Source: Powellomyces hirtus | Taxonomy: Eukaryota; Chytridiomycota; Chytridiomycetes; Spizellomycetales; Powellomycetaceae | Direction of reading: 5' to 3' | NCBI GenBank assembly: GCA_025526995.1 | Contig: JAHLKG010000017.1 | Span: forward strand, 310,001 to 374,000 | DNA: 64,000 nt | Notes under the pieces: generated by a model | What the model saw: only the letters and a program-made list of their open reading frames with translations | What the model was told of the DNA's origin: nothing | Databases searched by the model: none | Position numbers and translations under genes: made by a program | In this document: positions 15,285 to 26,965 of the stretch, piece after piece | How the letters are laid out: every line of letters begins with the position of its first letter | Numbering within the stretch: position 1 is the first letter of the stretch

Positions 15285-16793
15285 ATGGGAGAAGAAACTA
15301 CCCCTTCCGATCTCGGCCACCTCCGATCTCGTATAGACACCCTCGATGCAGACCTTGTACGGTTGTTGAATGAACGTGCAAGCGTTAGTGTCAACATCGG
15401 CCTAGCCAAGCAGAAGGCCGCAAAAACCGGGAAGGCAGCGTAAGGGGACTGGGAGAGTGATTTATTCCAGTTTCCTAGGTTCTGATATATCTAAGTTGTA
15501 CAGTGACGATCACATCCATCGGCCTAGTCGCGAGAAACAGATCTATGATCGAGTAAGTTACGTGCCTTCTGCAAAAAGAATGCGCTGGCAGAGGACTCAC
15601 CTTTGATAGCTAGAAACTTTGAATCATGGGCCGTTGCCAACTCCGGCGATTCAGGCCATTTTCCGTGAAGTAATGTCAGCCAGTATCTCCTTACAGCGGG
15701 AGACAACAATCGCATTCCTTGGCCCTCGTGGCACATATACACATCAGGTCGCCTTCAATCGATTTGGCGACAGCGTCCAGTACGTTGCGCAAGATACCAT
15801 CGAAGACGTCTTCGATGCCGTTGAATCGGGCTCTGTCACCTACGGTGTTGTGCCCTTTGAGAATTCTCGATTTGGATCCGTCCAGGCCACACTCGACCGA
15901 TTTTGCACCAGTTCCGGCGGTGTTCAAATTCGTGCTGAGGCCTATTTGCCCGTGCAACATTCATTGCTGGTCAACAAAGGGACCAGCCAGTCCCAGATCC
16001 GAAGAGTTTACAGCCATCAGCAGGTAAAGGATTAAATATGCATAAGATCTTAATTGCGGGCTGGCGCGAGGGGTCTCTCTGTCCAACATTCTGATCTGAA
16101 TCTTGTGCAGGGATTCGGACAATGCCAATCATATATAAGTCAGCATCTACGCGGAGTGGAGCGCATCAATGTATCTTCGACGGCGCATGCAGCCGATCTG
16201 GCTTCGCGAGAGCCTGGGTCCGCAGCCATTTGCAGTCCCGCGTGCGCGGCCTTGTACGGACTGGACGTAGTTGCGACCGGCATCGAGGATGCCAAAGGTT
16301 TGTTATCGTCGGTCACTATTCATCTGTATCAGGGATCGCAACTGACAAGGTCATTTATATCCTCATCCTTTTCTTCGTGTCAGATAATACAACTCGATTC
16401 TTCATCATCGGCAACACCTCTGATAGCCCCTCTGCAGATGACAGAACCTTGCTCTCCTTCACAGTGGACCACCGCCAACCGGGTGCCTTGGCCGATGCGT
16501 TGAGCGTTCTGAAAACACATAACATCAACCTTACAAAGATCGACTCGCGCCCTTCGGGCCAACGTCCATGGTGAGTGTATTTTCTTGACAACGCATCCTT
16601 CTTCCTAGAAGATGCCTCTCACCATCGTCCATTCTGTAGGCATTTCTTCTTCTTTATCGAAATGACAGGACACATGCACAATGAGAATGTCGCGAGTGCA
16701 ATCGATGACATGAAGGCGTATTGTTTGGATATGCGGATTCTAGGATCCTACCCGTCCCAGCGTCCGCCAGCTGAAGCTGGGGCTATCATATGA
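15285..16793 (+). CDS. Bifunctional chorismate mutase / prephenate dehydratase (P-protein)
   Basis: Would convert chorismate to prephenate and then phenylpyruvate for phenylalanine synthesis. Six exons (15285-15439, 15504-15552, 15610-16023, 16111-16297, 16384-16570, 16640-16793) splice to 381 codons, close to bacterial PheA. The N-terminus is an AroQ-type chorismate mutase helix bundle (HLRSRIDTLDADLVRLLNE, INIG-like VNIGLAKQKAAK, REKQIYDRLETLNHGPL). The dehydratase starts IAFLGPRGTYTHQVA, with GVVPFENSRFGSVQATLD, YSHQQGFGQC, INVSSTAHAA and the catalytic-region motif TTRFFIIG. The C-terminal ACT domain has RQPGALADALSVL and KIDSRPSGQRPW, a DSRP variant of the ESRP regulatory motif, so phenylalanine feedback is likely. 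The start ATG was chosen because it directly precedes the mutase helix. Confidence 0.93.
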
Positions 16794-16972
16794 TAGATTA
16801 CCCTGCCAGCAAAAGAGACATTTCATTTAGAGTATAAATATATGTATAAATATCGTCGGATTTACCGCATAACGGTCCGAAAAGAACTGCATTTCGAACA
16901 TGATGATTGACTGGGATCGCAGACATGCCGGCCTATATTGGCAATTTTGTGTTGTAGGCAAAGCATTTCATC

Positions 16973-17045
16973 GGGGAATTAGCTCAAGTGGTAGAGCGCC
17001 CGCTTAGCATGCGGGAGGCACGGGGATCAATGCCCCGATTCTCCA
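16973..17045 (+). tRNA. tRNA-Ala (anticodon AGC)
   Basis: A 73-base cloverleaf with no intron. The acceptor stem pairs GGGGAAT with ATTCTCC (one G-T pair), followed by the discriminator A. The D arm is GCTC...GAGC. The anticodon stem CCCGC/GCGGG encloses TTAGCAT with AGC at positions 34-36. The T arm CGGGG/CCCCG encloses ATCAATG. The A at position 54 is normal for many eukaryotic alanine tRNAs. Internal A box (TAGCTCAAGTGG) and B box (GGGATCAATGCC) promoters are visible, and a short T-rich run follows. Confidence 0.97.
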
Positions 17046-17231
17046 TTTACTTTTGCCTCTCTTGCGCACCCAACTTCTTTTGCTCAATCATGAAGCTTGC
17101 ATTTAGAGGCCGGTCAGCACAGTCACAGGCTTTGATCTTTGGAATGTAAAAATTTTCATTGTATGCGGTTGACGATTCTGGTCACTTTGAACAAGACATT
17201 AGGAATTCAATGATTGCTGAACCAATTGAGC

Positions 17232-18375
17232 TCAAAGCTCATTATTGACACCAAGTCCAGCGACTCTGAAGTGGTTCATTCCACAAACGTCCATTTCGGC
17301 GGATATATGGCGGTACTTCTTTGGTTTTGAACAGCCTGGAATTGAACACAGCTTCTGCAGCGGATATTCAGCGTTGCCACCGGCCGGTGCGAGCAAGAAC
17401 GGCTCTGAATCTAACAAATGTTGCGGAAAAGAGAGCGTGCTCATCTGCGAGGTCTGAATATACCGGATCTGAGTTGGATCCACATCTTCCTTCATTGGCG
17501 AGGTATCCTGTAATGAGACCGGTGCGATACATATGCAATTTAGGACATGATCATGGCTATCTGATGACAAGGGGGAGGAGAAAAGAAATCACTGCTCCTG
17601 ACCTCGTCCTTTGTCTTCTTTTTATTGACTTGCTTCGTGAGCAGTTTTTGTATAGTCGCGTGCTTGGCTTCTTCGGCTCTGGCGTGCGCTTGATGCTTCC
17701 GCCGACGAGCTGTTTCCGATTTCCGGAGAGCCATCTCTTCCTCTGTAAATATCTTCCGCTTGGATGCTCGCTCTATTTTGATTTTGCACCCAATGTATCA
17801 ACGATTGTTGCTTCCTATGGTCCCAATGACGACAATGTGGGATATCGAGGACATCGGGGGAACATATCGCCTACCATCTGGCAGATCCGAGAACATCTCT
17901 TCCGCGACGTCCTCGCCCGCTTCCCGAGCGACCATAGCTCGTTGCCGCGCCGTCATTTTTTTGCTGGGCACAGGACCTTCCGAGCCCACCGAAAAGGCAC
18001 TGCCAAATGTTGAGCATCCGCACAATCTTCAGCCAGACATGGCACCGCTGCACTTTTTCTTGACAGGTGGTTTTACCTCTCGTCACCGGAATCTTCTTCA
18101 ATAACAGCTCTTTTCCTCTTTCGCGGGCTTCTCTTTGTTGAGGTAATATCAGCATCAAGTTCCACAGCTTCATGTTCTTCATCATCGCCTGATCCATTGT
18201 CTTCAGTCACGGACGTCGCGTCGTCGGCATCTTCCGCATCAGACAATCCTCGTTGGGAAATGGAGTCAGCGACGTCATTTCGTTCCGAAGATGAGGAGGA
18301 GATGGGTGAAAACTGTGCGGAATGCGTGTTATGTAGAACTGTCTGTCGCTGTGCAGCGCTTTGATTGGGAGACAT
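17232..18375 (-). CDS. INO80 complex subunit B-like protein (PAPA-1 domain and HIT-type zinc finger)
   Basis: Chromatin-remodelling subunit related to Ies2/INO80B. The N-terminal exon is Ser/Asp/Glu-rich and ends in a basic stretch TKRSPRKRKRAVIEED. The next exon gives VPSKKMTARQRAMVAREA and EEMFSDLPDG, spliced to ERASKRKIFTEEEMALRK and SETARRRKHQAHARAEE, which is the PAPA-1-like conserved helix. The last exon carries a C-terminal finger (KLCSIPGCSKPKKYR...DVCGMNHF), like the HIT finger of animal INO80B, and ends GLGVNNEL. All splice phases agree. The first in-frame ATG is at 18486, but it would leave only 25 bases to the divergent phosphatase start at 18512. I therefore prefer the internal ATG at 18375 (MSPNQSAAQRQ); an ATG at 18465 is also possible. 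Arp4, another INO80 component, is encoded at 56 kb. Confidence 0.84.
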
Positions 18376-18511
18376 ATGTGGGGCGCCGTATTCGTTGGTA
18401 AAAGTTTGCCAACTGACATGACGGGCAGTCTCGCTCAATCGCTTGTACGCAGCAACTTCAAACATTACCGTACAGTGGAAGCCCATTCAGAACAAGCATT
18501 GCTATACAAAA

Positions 18512-19401
18512 ATGACTGAAATCACACACTGCATCTTCGACATGGTAAGGGCGAACTCGCCCAGCTATTCCACTGCATGCTCATGTTTCTTGTATTTAAG
18601 GACGGGCTCCTGCTCGACACTGAGCGTATCTACACGCAAGTGACCCAAGAGATTCTGGACAAGTACGTTCCGGGAACCAAGTTCACGTGGGACCTCAAGA
18701 GCAAGTTGATGGGACGAACCGCTGTTGAGGTGATACGCAAAGTCGTTTGGAAGTCAGAGGGCTGTTTTTCTGACTGGTTTGGGCGTGAACGTGTAGTCTG
18801 GAAGAATGGTTATCGAAGCCACCAAGCTCCCTATGACACTGGAGGAATATCTGGATGAGACAGCGGATCTGCAGGAGAAGAGATGGCCACTGGCCGACAT
18901 ACTTCCTGGAGTTGCAGTAGGTTTTCTGTACGTCATAAGGTCTTCTCAGCGCTACCGGAAACTCAACAGCCTTTTTTGTTTCATCAGAACTTGGTCCGCC
19001 ACTTGAAAGCCCACAACATTCCCATCGGTGTTGCGACATCCTCCACCCGTCCCAAATTCGAACTCAAAACCAGCCGACACACAGAACTCTTTTCCCTCTT
19101 CGACTCAGTCACATGCGGAGACGATCCAGAAGTCATCAACGGCAAGCCCGCCCCCGACATCTTCCTCGTCGCCAAGAAACGGCTCGGCAATCCCGACGCG
19201 AGCAAATGCCTGGTGTTTGAGGATGCCCTGAATGGAGTACAGGCTGCTCGTGCAGCGGGCATGCATTGCATCTGGATCCCGGACGCTAACATGTTGAAGC
19301 TGCATGAGGGCGCGGACCATGGTGCTACGGAGATGGTTCTTTCGATGGCGGAGTTTGATCCGGTGAAATTTGGCATGCCGGCACTTGTGAAAACCGATTG
19401 A
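18512..19401 (+). CDS. HAD-superfamily phosphatase, pseudouridine-5'-phosphatase/HDHD1-like
   Basis: Small-molecule phosphatase. The nucleophile motif is split by the first intron: ITHCIFDM then DGLLLDTERIYTQ, giving the DxDG signature with the catalytic aspartate near residue 10. The alpha-helical cap follows (KLMGRTAVEVI, TLEEYLDETADLQEKRW). Motif II is IPIGVATSS, motif III is the lysine of INGKPAPDIFLVAKKRL, and motif IV is CLVFEDALNGVQAARAAG. The C-terminus ends GMPALVKTD. The order and spacing match the GS1/HDHD1 branch of HAD phosphatases, so pseudouridine 5'-phosphate is the best-guess substrate, but HAD specificity is hard to predict. Four exons; the first intron is about 55 bases. 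It converges with the Doa10 gene. Confidence 0.88.
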
Positions 19402-19574
19402 TCAATCAAAATCTAGCCCCTTAGGTAGCTGATTGTACTTAGAGACAGTTGATGAAAGGTCATCAATGAGCATGAACAAAGTGGCGTGCAAGAAATAGTT
19501 TATCATGCGAGCAAACGGCGCCAAGGGAAACTTGCCACTTCGCGAAACAACTATGCTATATCAGTGGTAGATTC

Positions 19575-22500
19575 TCACGCTTCACGCTCTTCTAAATCAG
19601 CAGCTTCGGCATCATGTGGGACTGGTGGCGGCAGTAGTGGGGTTTGTGGCGGCTCTAATCCTTCAGCCTGCGGCTGAGCGGCCGGATCCTCGAGATTGTG
19701 CAACTTTCTTCCAACCAAATATTGTTCTTCCCGCACTCTCTCCATCCACCGTTTGATAGCGCGGCCGCAGAGCCATACGCCTCCCAATGCGAGTGATAAG
19801 AGCAATGATGCTGGGAAAGTCCAGCGCAGGGCCTCCGCAGTGATAGTACCCTTGGCGAGGACCTTCTGCAGGAGAAGGCCCGCGATCAGGGGACCGGCGG
19901 CAAGGCCCAAGCAGATCGAGAACAAGGGGAGGATGACGGTCCGCCAAACAGGTCGCACACGAACTCTCCGAATCCCGTTGTCAACAAACTCCCGCAGGAC
20001 GCGTTGCACCTCTGTTTCTGGGCCGACCATGATCAGAGCCCATGCAATCTTCATGTAGACAGCGCCGAGCGCCCAGTCTTGAAGAAGTGCCTGGATAATC
20101 GTCCGTGCCAGCGGATTGGTCAGATCAATTCCAATGTGTCGTCTTGGTGGGGCAGCCATCGTTCTGGCAGCTTTGGCGGTGACCAGTGGCTTAAAAGGTT
20201 GGATGAGGTAGAGATCAAAAACGACACCTTCCATGAGGGGTAACACGATTCCAAACATTGTGCCCAAAAACAAAAGCTTGGAAGCTATCGTCATCCATCG
20301 AGCCCCGATACGCAACCATCGCTTTATCGCCCGTTTCCATGGGGTTCGGCGGACGGGACGCGATGGGGCATGCTCAATAGGCTCGCCAATTAGAGGTACA
20401 GGCGCAAGCGCTTGAACGTCAGGCCGGCCGCGGCGGCCACGACCTATTCGTCGGTGTTCGATTCTTCTCCAAGTAACTACCCAGCTCCATGCGTAAATGA
20501 TGGGATATACCGTCATGAAAAGCAGGAACAGCCCGACCGCGTAAGCGTACATATCGTGAACTGGTAGATCAAGTCGCAACATGATTTTGCGAGTCGCATT
20601 CGCGGTAACGTTTGCTGCATTACCCGCAGTGATGTCGATTGCGGTCGGGATAGTGAAGTTGCTGAGCGTAACCGCAGCGCCGTTTGCAGCAGTGGCGTTG
20701 GCCACGACCGATTCCATTGATGCGTCCATTCGAGGTATGTAGTTAATGGCCGCAATAAAGAATTTGCGACCAACGTAGACTGGGCAGCATCAAAAAGTTT
20801 TCGTTAGAATTTGGAAATGCGACGTGGAAACATACAACATACGACGTACGAGGAATGGTGATCAGACTAGCCACCAGAATGACCCCCGACATCCATTGCA
20901 TGTAGATCAATAACGCGACCTTCAAAGATGACGCTTTTTAAGTGGCTGCTTGTGGACCTGGTAACAATCATGCGGTACATACCCTAGTTTTGAAGTGTTC
21001 TGGCACATAGACTCTGGTCCAGTTCAGCTTCACTTCTTCCTCAGTCTCCCCAGCCCGTCCCATTATTGGATCATTTGCTCTCATGGGTATCAGCATCCGT
21101 TCGCCAGGGATGACCTCAACGTGATCGTTATTCGGTACTCGCATGTATCGGAATTCTCTTCTCGGGCGTTTTCGCTGTATCTTTGGAGGCTCGGCAGCGC
21201 CAGCACTCGATGAACTATCAACCGCAGGGATGTGTTCGTGGATTTCGTCCTCGTCATCACCGTCATTACCGGAGTCGTGGTTTAGGCGATGCGCATTGTC
21301 CGCGGACAATAGCGCCAAATCAGGTTCGGATATATTGGAGTCCGAATCCAGTGCTCCGGAGGTATCAAGGCTCGTGAGCAACGTTGGATCATCGCCATGA
21401 TCACGGTTGGAAGCACTGACGTCAACATCCACGTCCTCTTCCACGTCGATCTCATCGTCTGATTCATCGCCTTTCGATGATCCACCAAACAGAAAACTTG
21501 TCAACCGCAAACTTGCCGCTATCCATCGGAACCACACAGCCACCACCCTTCGTAAGATTCGCTTTGGTCGAATCCAAGCGATCGTCCAAGGCACGACAAA
21601 GTGAAATATGAGGAGGTCTACTGGAAATTCGGACATCGGCTCACTGTACATGTAATCGAGTAATGGAGATCTGTGAATATTGGATTTCCGGAGTATCGGC
21701 AGAGTCTTTCGAAAACCGTACCTGAGATCCCATTGTAATGGCCACATTCGACTTGGACCTTTCGCCGGCGCAAGAAAATGATCGTGACACCATATCAAGC
21801 CCACAACACCGCCGACGCCTCCGATCACCATGGTGGCATACATGACAGTGCCGACGCCAAGTTTTCTGAGTTGAGTCAGGACAGGTCGTTCCAGAATATC
21901 ATTCATTGGATGGAATTGTTCGTCGTTCGGGTCGCGAATGAACCACATCACTCCAGGGCGAACGATCTCGCGTACCGTTGAGACATAAAGAGCAAACTGA
22001 AACATGAAAGTGGTACCTGCCACCCAATGGAGAAACTCCGATGTCCACGGATGAGCTCGGTAAAATGCCCATCGGCTTGCTATTGTCGCGTGGGGTCCAA
22101 AGAGAGGGAGCGTGCACATATCAATGAGGACACCACAGAACAACGGGAAGACGCCGAGCTCTACTATCAAAAAGAAGGCAAACTGGTGATCGGGTATTGA
22201 GTATAAAAAGATGTAGGTGAAGAAACAGACTAGTTAACAGTCTCACCTTGATTGCCATGACCAGGTACAAGAGCCATTTGATTGTGATCCTTTTCATGGT
22301 TTGTGCGTATGGATGCCGCAACATTCCAGTCCGCCGCTAAGATGATGAACCAGATTAGCAATGAAAGTAAGGTCAACAAAAAATGAATTACAGTCTTACC
22401 GCGTAGTCCAATATGAAGAATAGTTGAGTAATGTAGCCAATTGCTGTGTATACAACCTTATCCGGAATCCCGAACAACAGGCCAGCGGTGTCCGCTGTGC

Positions 22501-25495
22501 TATTAGATTTGACTTCAGATCCCTCGCTCCCGGCCACCGAGGTTTCGTTCAGTTTTGGCAAAGTAATATTTTTGTCGGATATTATAACTGAGAAGTTCGC
22601 CACATTATCGGTTACGCCAATAATAGACAGCGCTGGAGTAGAGCCATTGGATCGCAAACCAAGGTCTATCTTTTGTCGTCTCTGTTGTGAACCATTCACG
22701 GCATGCGGCAAAGCTGCGTTATACTTTTCCGTAAGGTTCTTCGGCAGAGTATCGGACGTGTTATGGCCAGTTCCATTCCAATGCCCACTTCCATTCCAAT
22801 CGCTCCGTCGTGCAAACCCAAATCCCAGATATTTGGCTGAAAGAATTGCAACGTCGATAATTGGATCCAGTAAAGGATCAGTCAGACCCTGCAATGTGTT
22901 GAGCACCCGTTCCAATATAGGTGCGTACACGTCCTTGACAAAGTAGGTAACCCCTCGACCGATCCAATAGGGAGTCCAAACCCCGACGAAGAGAGCAACT
23001 GCTATGATCAGAACGACCATCACAACGTTCTGCATCAAGTTTTCTAATGGGCCCTGTACCCCAACTAACTCTAGAAAAGCATTGACGTCGTTATTTCCTA
23101 TCACGTCAAAGTTGTTTACGTCCTCATCAACGTTTGCTGCTGGCGGTGCAACTGGAGGAGGAGGAGCTGGCGCTGCCACCACTGGAAGCTCTCGGACAGG
23201 TTCTGCAGGAGGCACCAACGGTTGTTGAATACGATCACCCGAATCGTCAGACATCGATGAGTCGGTATAGTCATCTTGCAATTGTGTTGAGCGGTTTAGC
23301 TCCAGCTTGTGATTCAACAGCAGTTTCTTCTTGTATATCTCCAGATCCGTGTCCGCTTGCTGAAGTACATTCAATTCGTCAAGAGCTGCGCCATCATCCA
23401 GCTTGCCATCGGACAACTGCGCAAGTTTCCACTTGTACATTTCTTCCTCATAATCTGATGCGACCCTATGAGCACTCTGCAATTGACCAAACTCAGATGT
23501 GTTTTTGTCATCATCTGAATTTCCGTCCATCTCCTCCGAGTATCCAGAACTCGCTGACAGTTTTCTCTTGAACATCTCCAAGTCCGTGTCTGTGTCTCGT
23601 ACTCCCGTCCGACTGCCACTACGGCTAAGCCGTCTCCAATGACCTGGGCTTGGACTTCGGATATCCTGTTCCGATGCATGCATAGCAGGTCTCTGTACCG
23701 AACGAGCCCGCGCAATGGGAGCCGCATTGAATGAGGAGCTACCGTTCATACCCGTCTCCAGACTGACGGCACTGGATCTACCGCTGTGAGCACCAGAGCG
23801 AGTTCCGCTTCGGCTCAATGAGCTAGAGCTCGAGTGCTGTCTCTTCATGCCAAGATCGTGATCTATGACAGAACTTTGTGACCTGCTTTGTCGCGAAGCT
23901 GTACTGCCATCATGTTCTGTTTCACCGTCATATTCTCCTACTGGCGCTTTTCCTTTGCCCTTGTCGACCCCATGTTGTCGTTGTCGATACTGTTGTTCGT
24001 CGTAGGCGGCAGCAGAAAGAAACTTCCGTTCTCTTGCGAGAAGCTTCCGCTCAAGAACTAGATCAGTGTGGTCCAGGGTGTCGTCATTGTCGTTCAAACT
24101 CTCGGTGCTATTCGAAGATGAAGACGCTGCAGAGTCGCCCGGCGCACCCAGCCCTTTTCGCACCTCTGTAGCGAAATGGGATGACCGCGAGTGAAGATCA
24201 TCGGACTGAAGGGACTGAGGGCGCCAAGATTGATTATGATCATCACTACCTCCCGCACTCCTTCTCCGACGAATACCGGCAGTCGAATGATTCAGCTCGA
24301 TTTCACCGGTAGACCCAATGACCTCATCAACTTTCGTAAAAGGAGCATCCGGCTCTTCATCAAGACCATCATCTCCTATAGCTCCAGGAAGGTCCGCTGC
24401 TTCAGTCGCAGCAGTCTCTCGAAGAATATCACGGACGTTCAGCTCGATGTCCTCCGCATATCGGCGCTCTTGATCGTCGCCTCCTTCCTCCATGTCTCCT
24501 ACATCGTTGAGCGGCAACAAGTCTCTTCGTCCAAAAATCGGACGCACAGGATGCGCATTTTGCGCCGGAGGATTTGGTACCATTGCTGGCACCTCAGGCA
24601 CGTTCATGGGGTTTCCTTGACCATCCAGAGGGGTATTCATCACTACGTACTCCCTCAAGCACAAGAAAGCTAGGCAAATCACGACCGCGATTGACGCAAT
24701 GATCTGTCCTTCGAACACGTCGGTGAAGAAAGAGCTACAAGAGTGACTTTGTAAGTCTCAGCATATAAATTCCGATTCTGAAAATTGAGGCTTACCGTAA
24801 CACCGTATCAACGGGACTCACGGTATCGTTGCTCGGTGGTGAGGCGTCAGTAACTGACTGTGTCTCGTTGACAGAGCTGGTTTCATTTCCGGGGCTGTAT
24901 CCAAATACTGCCCTGAAGGGATGCCCTTGCAAGATCACGGATGGGTTCAGATGTATGAAATGCAGCCGCCATATCCATACGGTCAAATAGGGAACGCCGA
25001 CAAGCCAGACAAAGGCAGCAAGAAACGTTCGCAAGTAAAATTTGGCCAACGACAACAAGCGACGGGACACAATCGTCAGGAAGAATGTAACCGATATTCT
25101 CTCCGGAGCGTGTTCCGAGTATACTAAAAATGAAATGCTTAAGTCCGGTTTGGCGCATGACAAAAGCAGATCCACATACTTGACGTAAACGAGAAAGGGT
25201 AGTTACAAATCTCGCATTGCTTCTTTTTGCTGTGCTGGAGCCATTCCTCCAAACTGAGTGGAATTCTGGTAAACAACAATCGCTCTCGCAGAAGAATACC
25301 GGACAAGGTACGAGGGCATACCAATCTTGATGAATGTATCTCATAGATCCTGAGCATTTGCACGGATAATGAAGAGGTTGGTCCGCCGTCGCTGGACACC
25401 GGCATACTCGGCAAATCGCTTCTGGGATGGGCGTCAATAAATACAAAGACCGGATCCCATCGTGGCTTAGTACCTTCTTCGTCGTCCCCCGCCAT
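19575..25495 (-). CDS. Doa10/MARCH6-type ER membrane E3 ubiquitin ligase
   Basis: Polytopic ERAD ligase. The chosen start at 25495 gives MAGDDEE, and a 52-base intron joins it to [52 protein letters not shown] and [15 protein letters not shown]: a complete RING-CH (C4HC3) finger followed by the first membrane pair. A long low-complexity, acidic Ser-rich loop (about 24600-23200) precedes [17 protein letters not shown] and several membrane segments. The exon at 22170-20968 contains [35 protein letters not shown] and [17 protein letters not shown], all strongly conserved in Doa10/TEB4. The C-terminus has [15 protein letters not shown], the conserved C-terminal element, and then a proline-rich acidic tail ending LEEREA. 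The protein is about 1,500 residues, longer than yeast Doa10 because of its loops. Some exon edges between 20.7 and 21 kb are approximate. Confidence 0.94.
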
Positions 25496-26290
25496 ATGTA
25501 GACCAGTCACGAGCTCTTTCTTTGTTATTAAATCTGAAGTTTGGCCCTCGACCTGGCGTGTGGCGTCCACTGTCAGTTCTTTTAGGATGAAATCTGACCG
25601 GGTTTCCGAGTGGACAACGGTGACTAGGATTTTCGGTGGTAGTGGAGAGTTTCACAACGGAATATGTATCGGGTCGGCGTGCTTTGAGTAGATATCAGCT
25701 AAGGATGCCGGTTGAGATCGGAGTGAAATGTGTGAGAGTTTGCAGTTTAGGAGGTCGTGTCGTTTCAAAACATCAATCCGCTTCCCATCGTCGCTTTCCC
25801 GTTCATCCTGAATACAGGGCACTGCCGTCACGAGCAGTCACCCCGTCACGTGAGAGTCGCGCCCAAACAGCCCAATTTGAAATCTCCGACGTTTGACCGC
25901 ACGATAAGTGGCTAGTGATTTGTCTCATCGAATCCAACATTAGCTCAAACCGACACCGATCCACCTCTCCGCTAGAGATTCTTTTCAACGAAGTCTGTAT
26001 GACGACATTCTGGAAGAGGGGAAGAGGGGAAGGGGGGGGGGGGGGGGGCGTCCAATGAGGGTATTTGCGCGGGTGATCGATCCTTACCTTGCCACAAAAA
26101 TCGGTTTATGAATCGCAAATGTGAACGGCGACGAAAAGTATGGACCAAAGAATGTTTCACGAGCTCCCATATGTTTATTTATACAACAGGATAAATATAA
26201 TCGCCGACCAATCCCAACCACCAAAATCTCGGACATAAAAAAGCGTCACAATACCGAACCAAATCCTCGCTCGAATGTGTGATGTTCTCC
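25496..26290. other. Intergenic region upstream of DOA10
   Basis: About 800 bases containing the DOA10 promoter and the 3' flank of the secreted-protein gene. A 17-base G run lies at 26032-26048. I see no supported coding or RNA gene; open frames here are short and featureless. Confidence 0.3.
26032..26048 (+). repeat. Homopolymeric G tract (17 G)
   Basis: Seventeen consecutive G residues, preceded by a purine-rich GA/GGGGA stretch. Such tracts can form G-quadruplexes and are prone to length change or assembly error. It lies outside any gene. Confidence 0.9.
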
Positions 26291-26965
26291 TTAGGCGGCC
26301 TTGACAGCAGGCTTTCGCTTACGCAAGATGGCCGGAATCGGGACGATAGGAGCAACGGGCGGTTCGGGAGCAACGGGAACAATGGGCGCTACCGGGGCGA
26401 CTGGCGCAATGGGAGCCAACGTAGCTGCTACCGGGAGTGTCGCGGCAGTGGCAGTTGCTTCCGCAGTACCAGTTGCTTCGATCAATTGACGGCGGTACAC
26501 GGGGTAAATGGTTGCGACTCCGGTAGCGGTCGCTTCGGCGGTTGCTTCTGCGGCTGCGGTGGCGGCATAGGAGGCGAACACTTCAAAGATATTGGGTGGG
26601 AAGACGTCCTGACGACGGTTGACGTTCACAGGGGGGCTAACAGTTGCTGTGGGGAGCTCAGCAGTCGCGGTGAGAGTTTCCACAACGGTCGAGGCAGTGG
26701 CGAGCTCGAGCTGGCGACGGATGATAGAGACAGGGGGAAGAACAGGAGGAGGAAGAATCGGGAGGGCGGTCACGGAAAGTCCGGCAGTAGCTGTAGCGGT
26801 GGCGGCATCAAGGGTAGCAGTTGCAGTCTGTTCGATAGCAGGCAACGTCAAGACAGCAATTTCGGGAACTTGGTCTTGATTGAGCTGGGCTGGGGCCCGC
26901 TGGCGGACGGGGACGGCGAGAACAGAGCCCGCAAGAGCGGCAAGAGCGAAAAATGGAGACCTCAT
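26291..26965 (-). CDS. Secreted low-complexity Ala/Thr/Pro-rich protein with RRQ motifs
   Basis: Single-exon protein of 224 residues. It begins with a clear signal peptide, MRSPFFALAALAGSVLA, with likely cleavage near residue 17-18. The mature part is dominated by Ala, Thr, Val and Pro and contains three dibasic RRQ motifs at residues 83-85, 117-119 and 158-160, each after a short hydrophobic/Pro segment (SIIRRQLE, NVNRRQDV, PVYRRQLI). A Pro-Ala-Pro stretch (APIAPVAPVAPIVPVAP) precedes a basic tail, RKRKPAVKAA. Dibasic sites in a secreted protein suggest Kex2-type processing, which is inference. There are few or no cysteines. A cell-wall or extracellular matrix role is possible. The family was not recognised. 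A TATAAAGG element lies about 112 bases upstream, supporting a discrete promoter. Confidence 0.75.
   Translation of the reverse strand: MRSPFFALAALAGSVLAVPVRQRAPAQLNQDQVPEIAVLTLPAIEQTATATLDAATATATAGLSVTALPILPPPVLPPVSIIRRQLELATASTVVETLTATAELPTATVSPPVNVNRRQDVFPPNIFEVFASYAATAAAEATAEATATGVATIYPVYRRQLIEATGTAEATATAATLPVAATLAPIAPVAPVAPIVPVAPEPPVAPIVPIPAILRKRKPAVKAA

Noticed and set aside
16973..17045. A at T-loop position 54 as a sign of a tRNA pseudogene
   Set aside because: Many functional eukaryotic tRNA-Ala genes have A54, and all stems here pair well.
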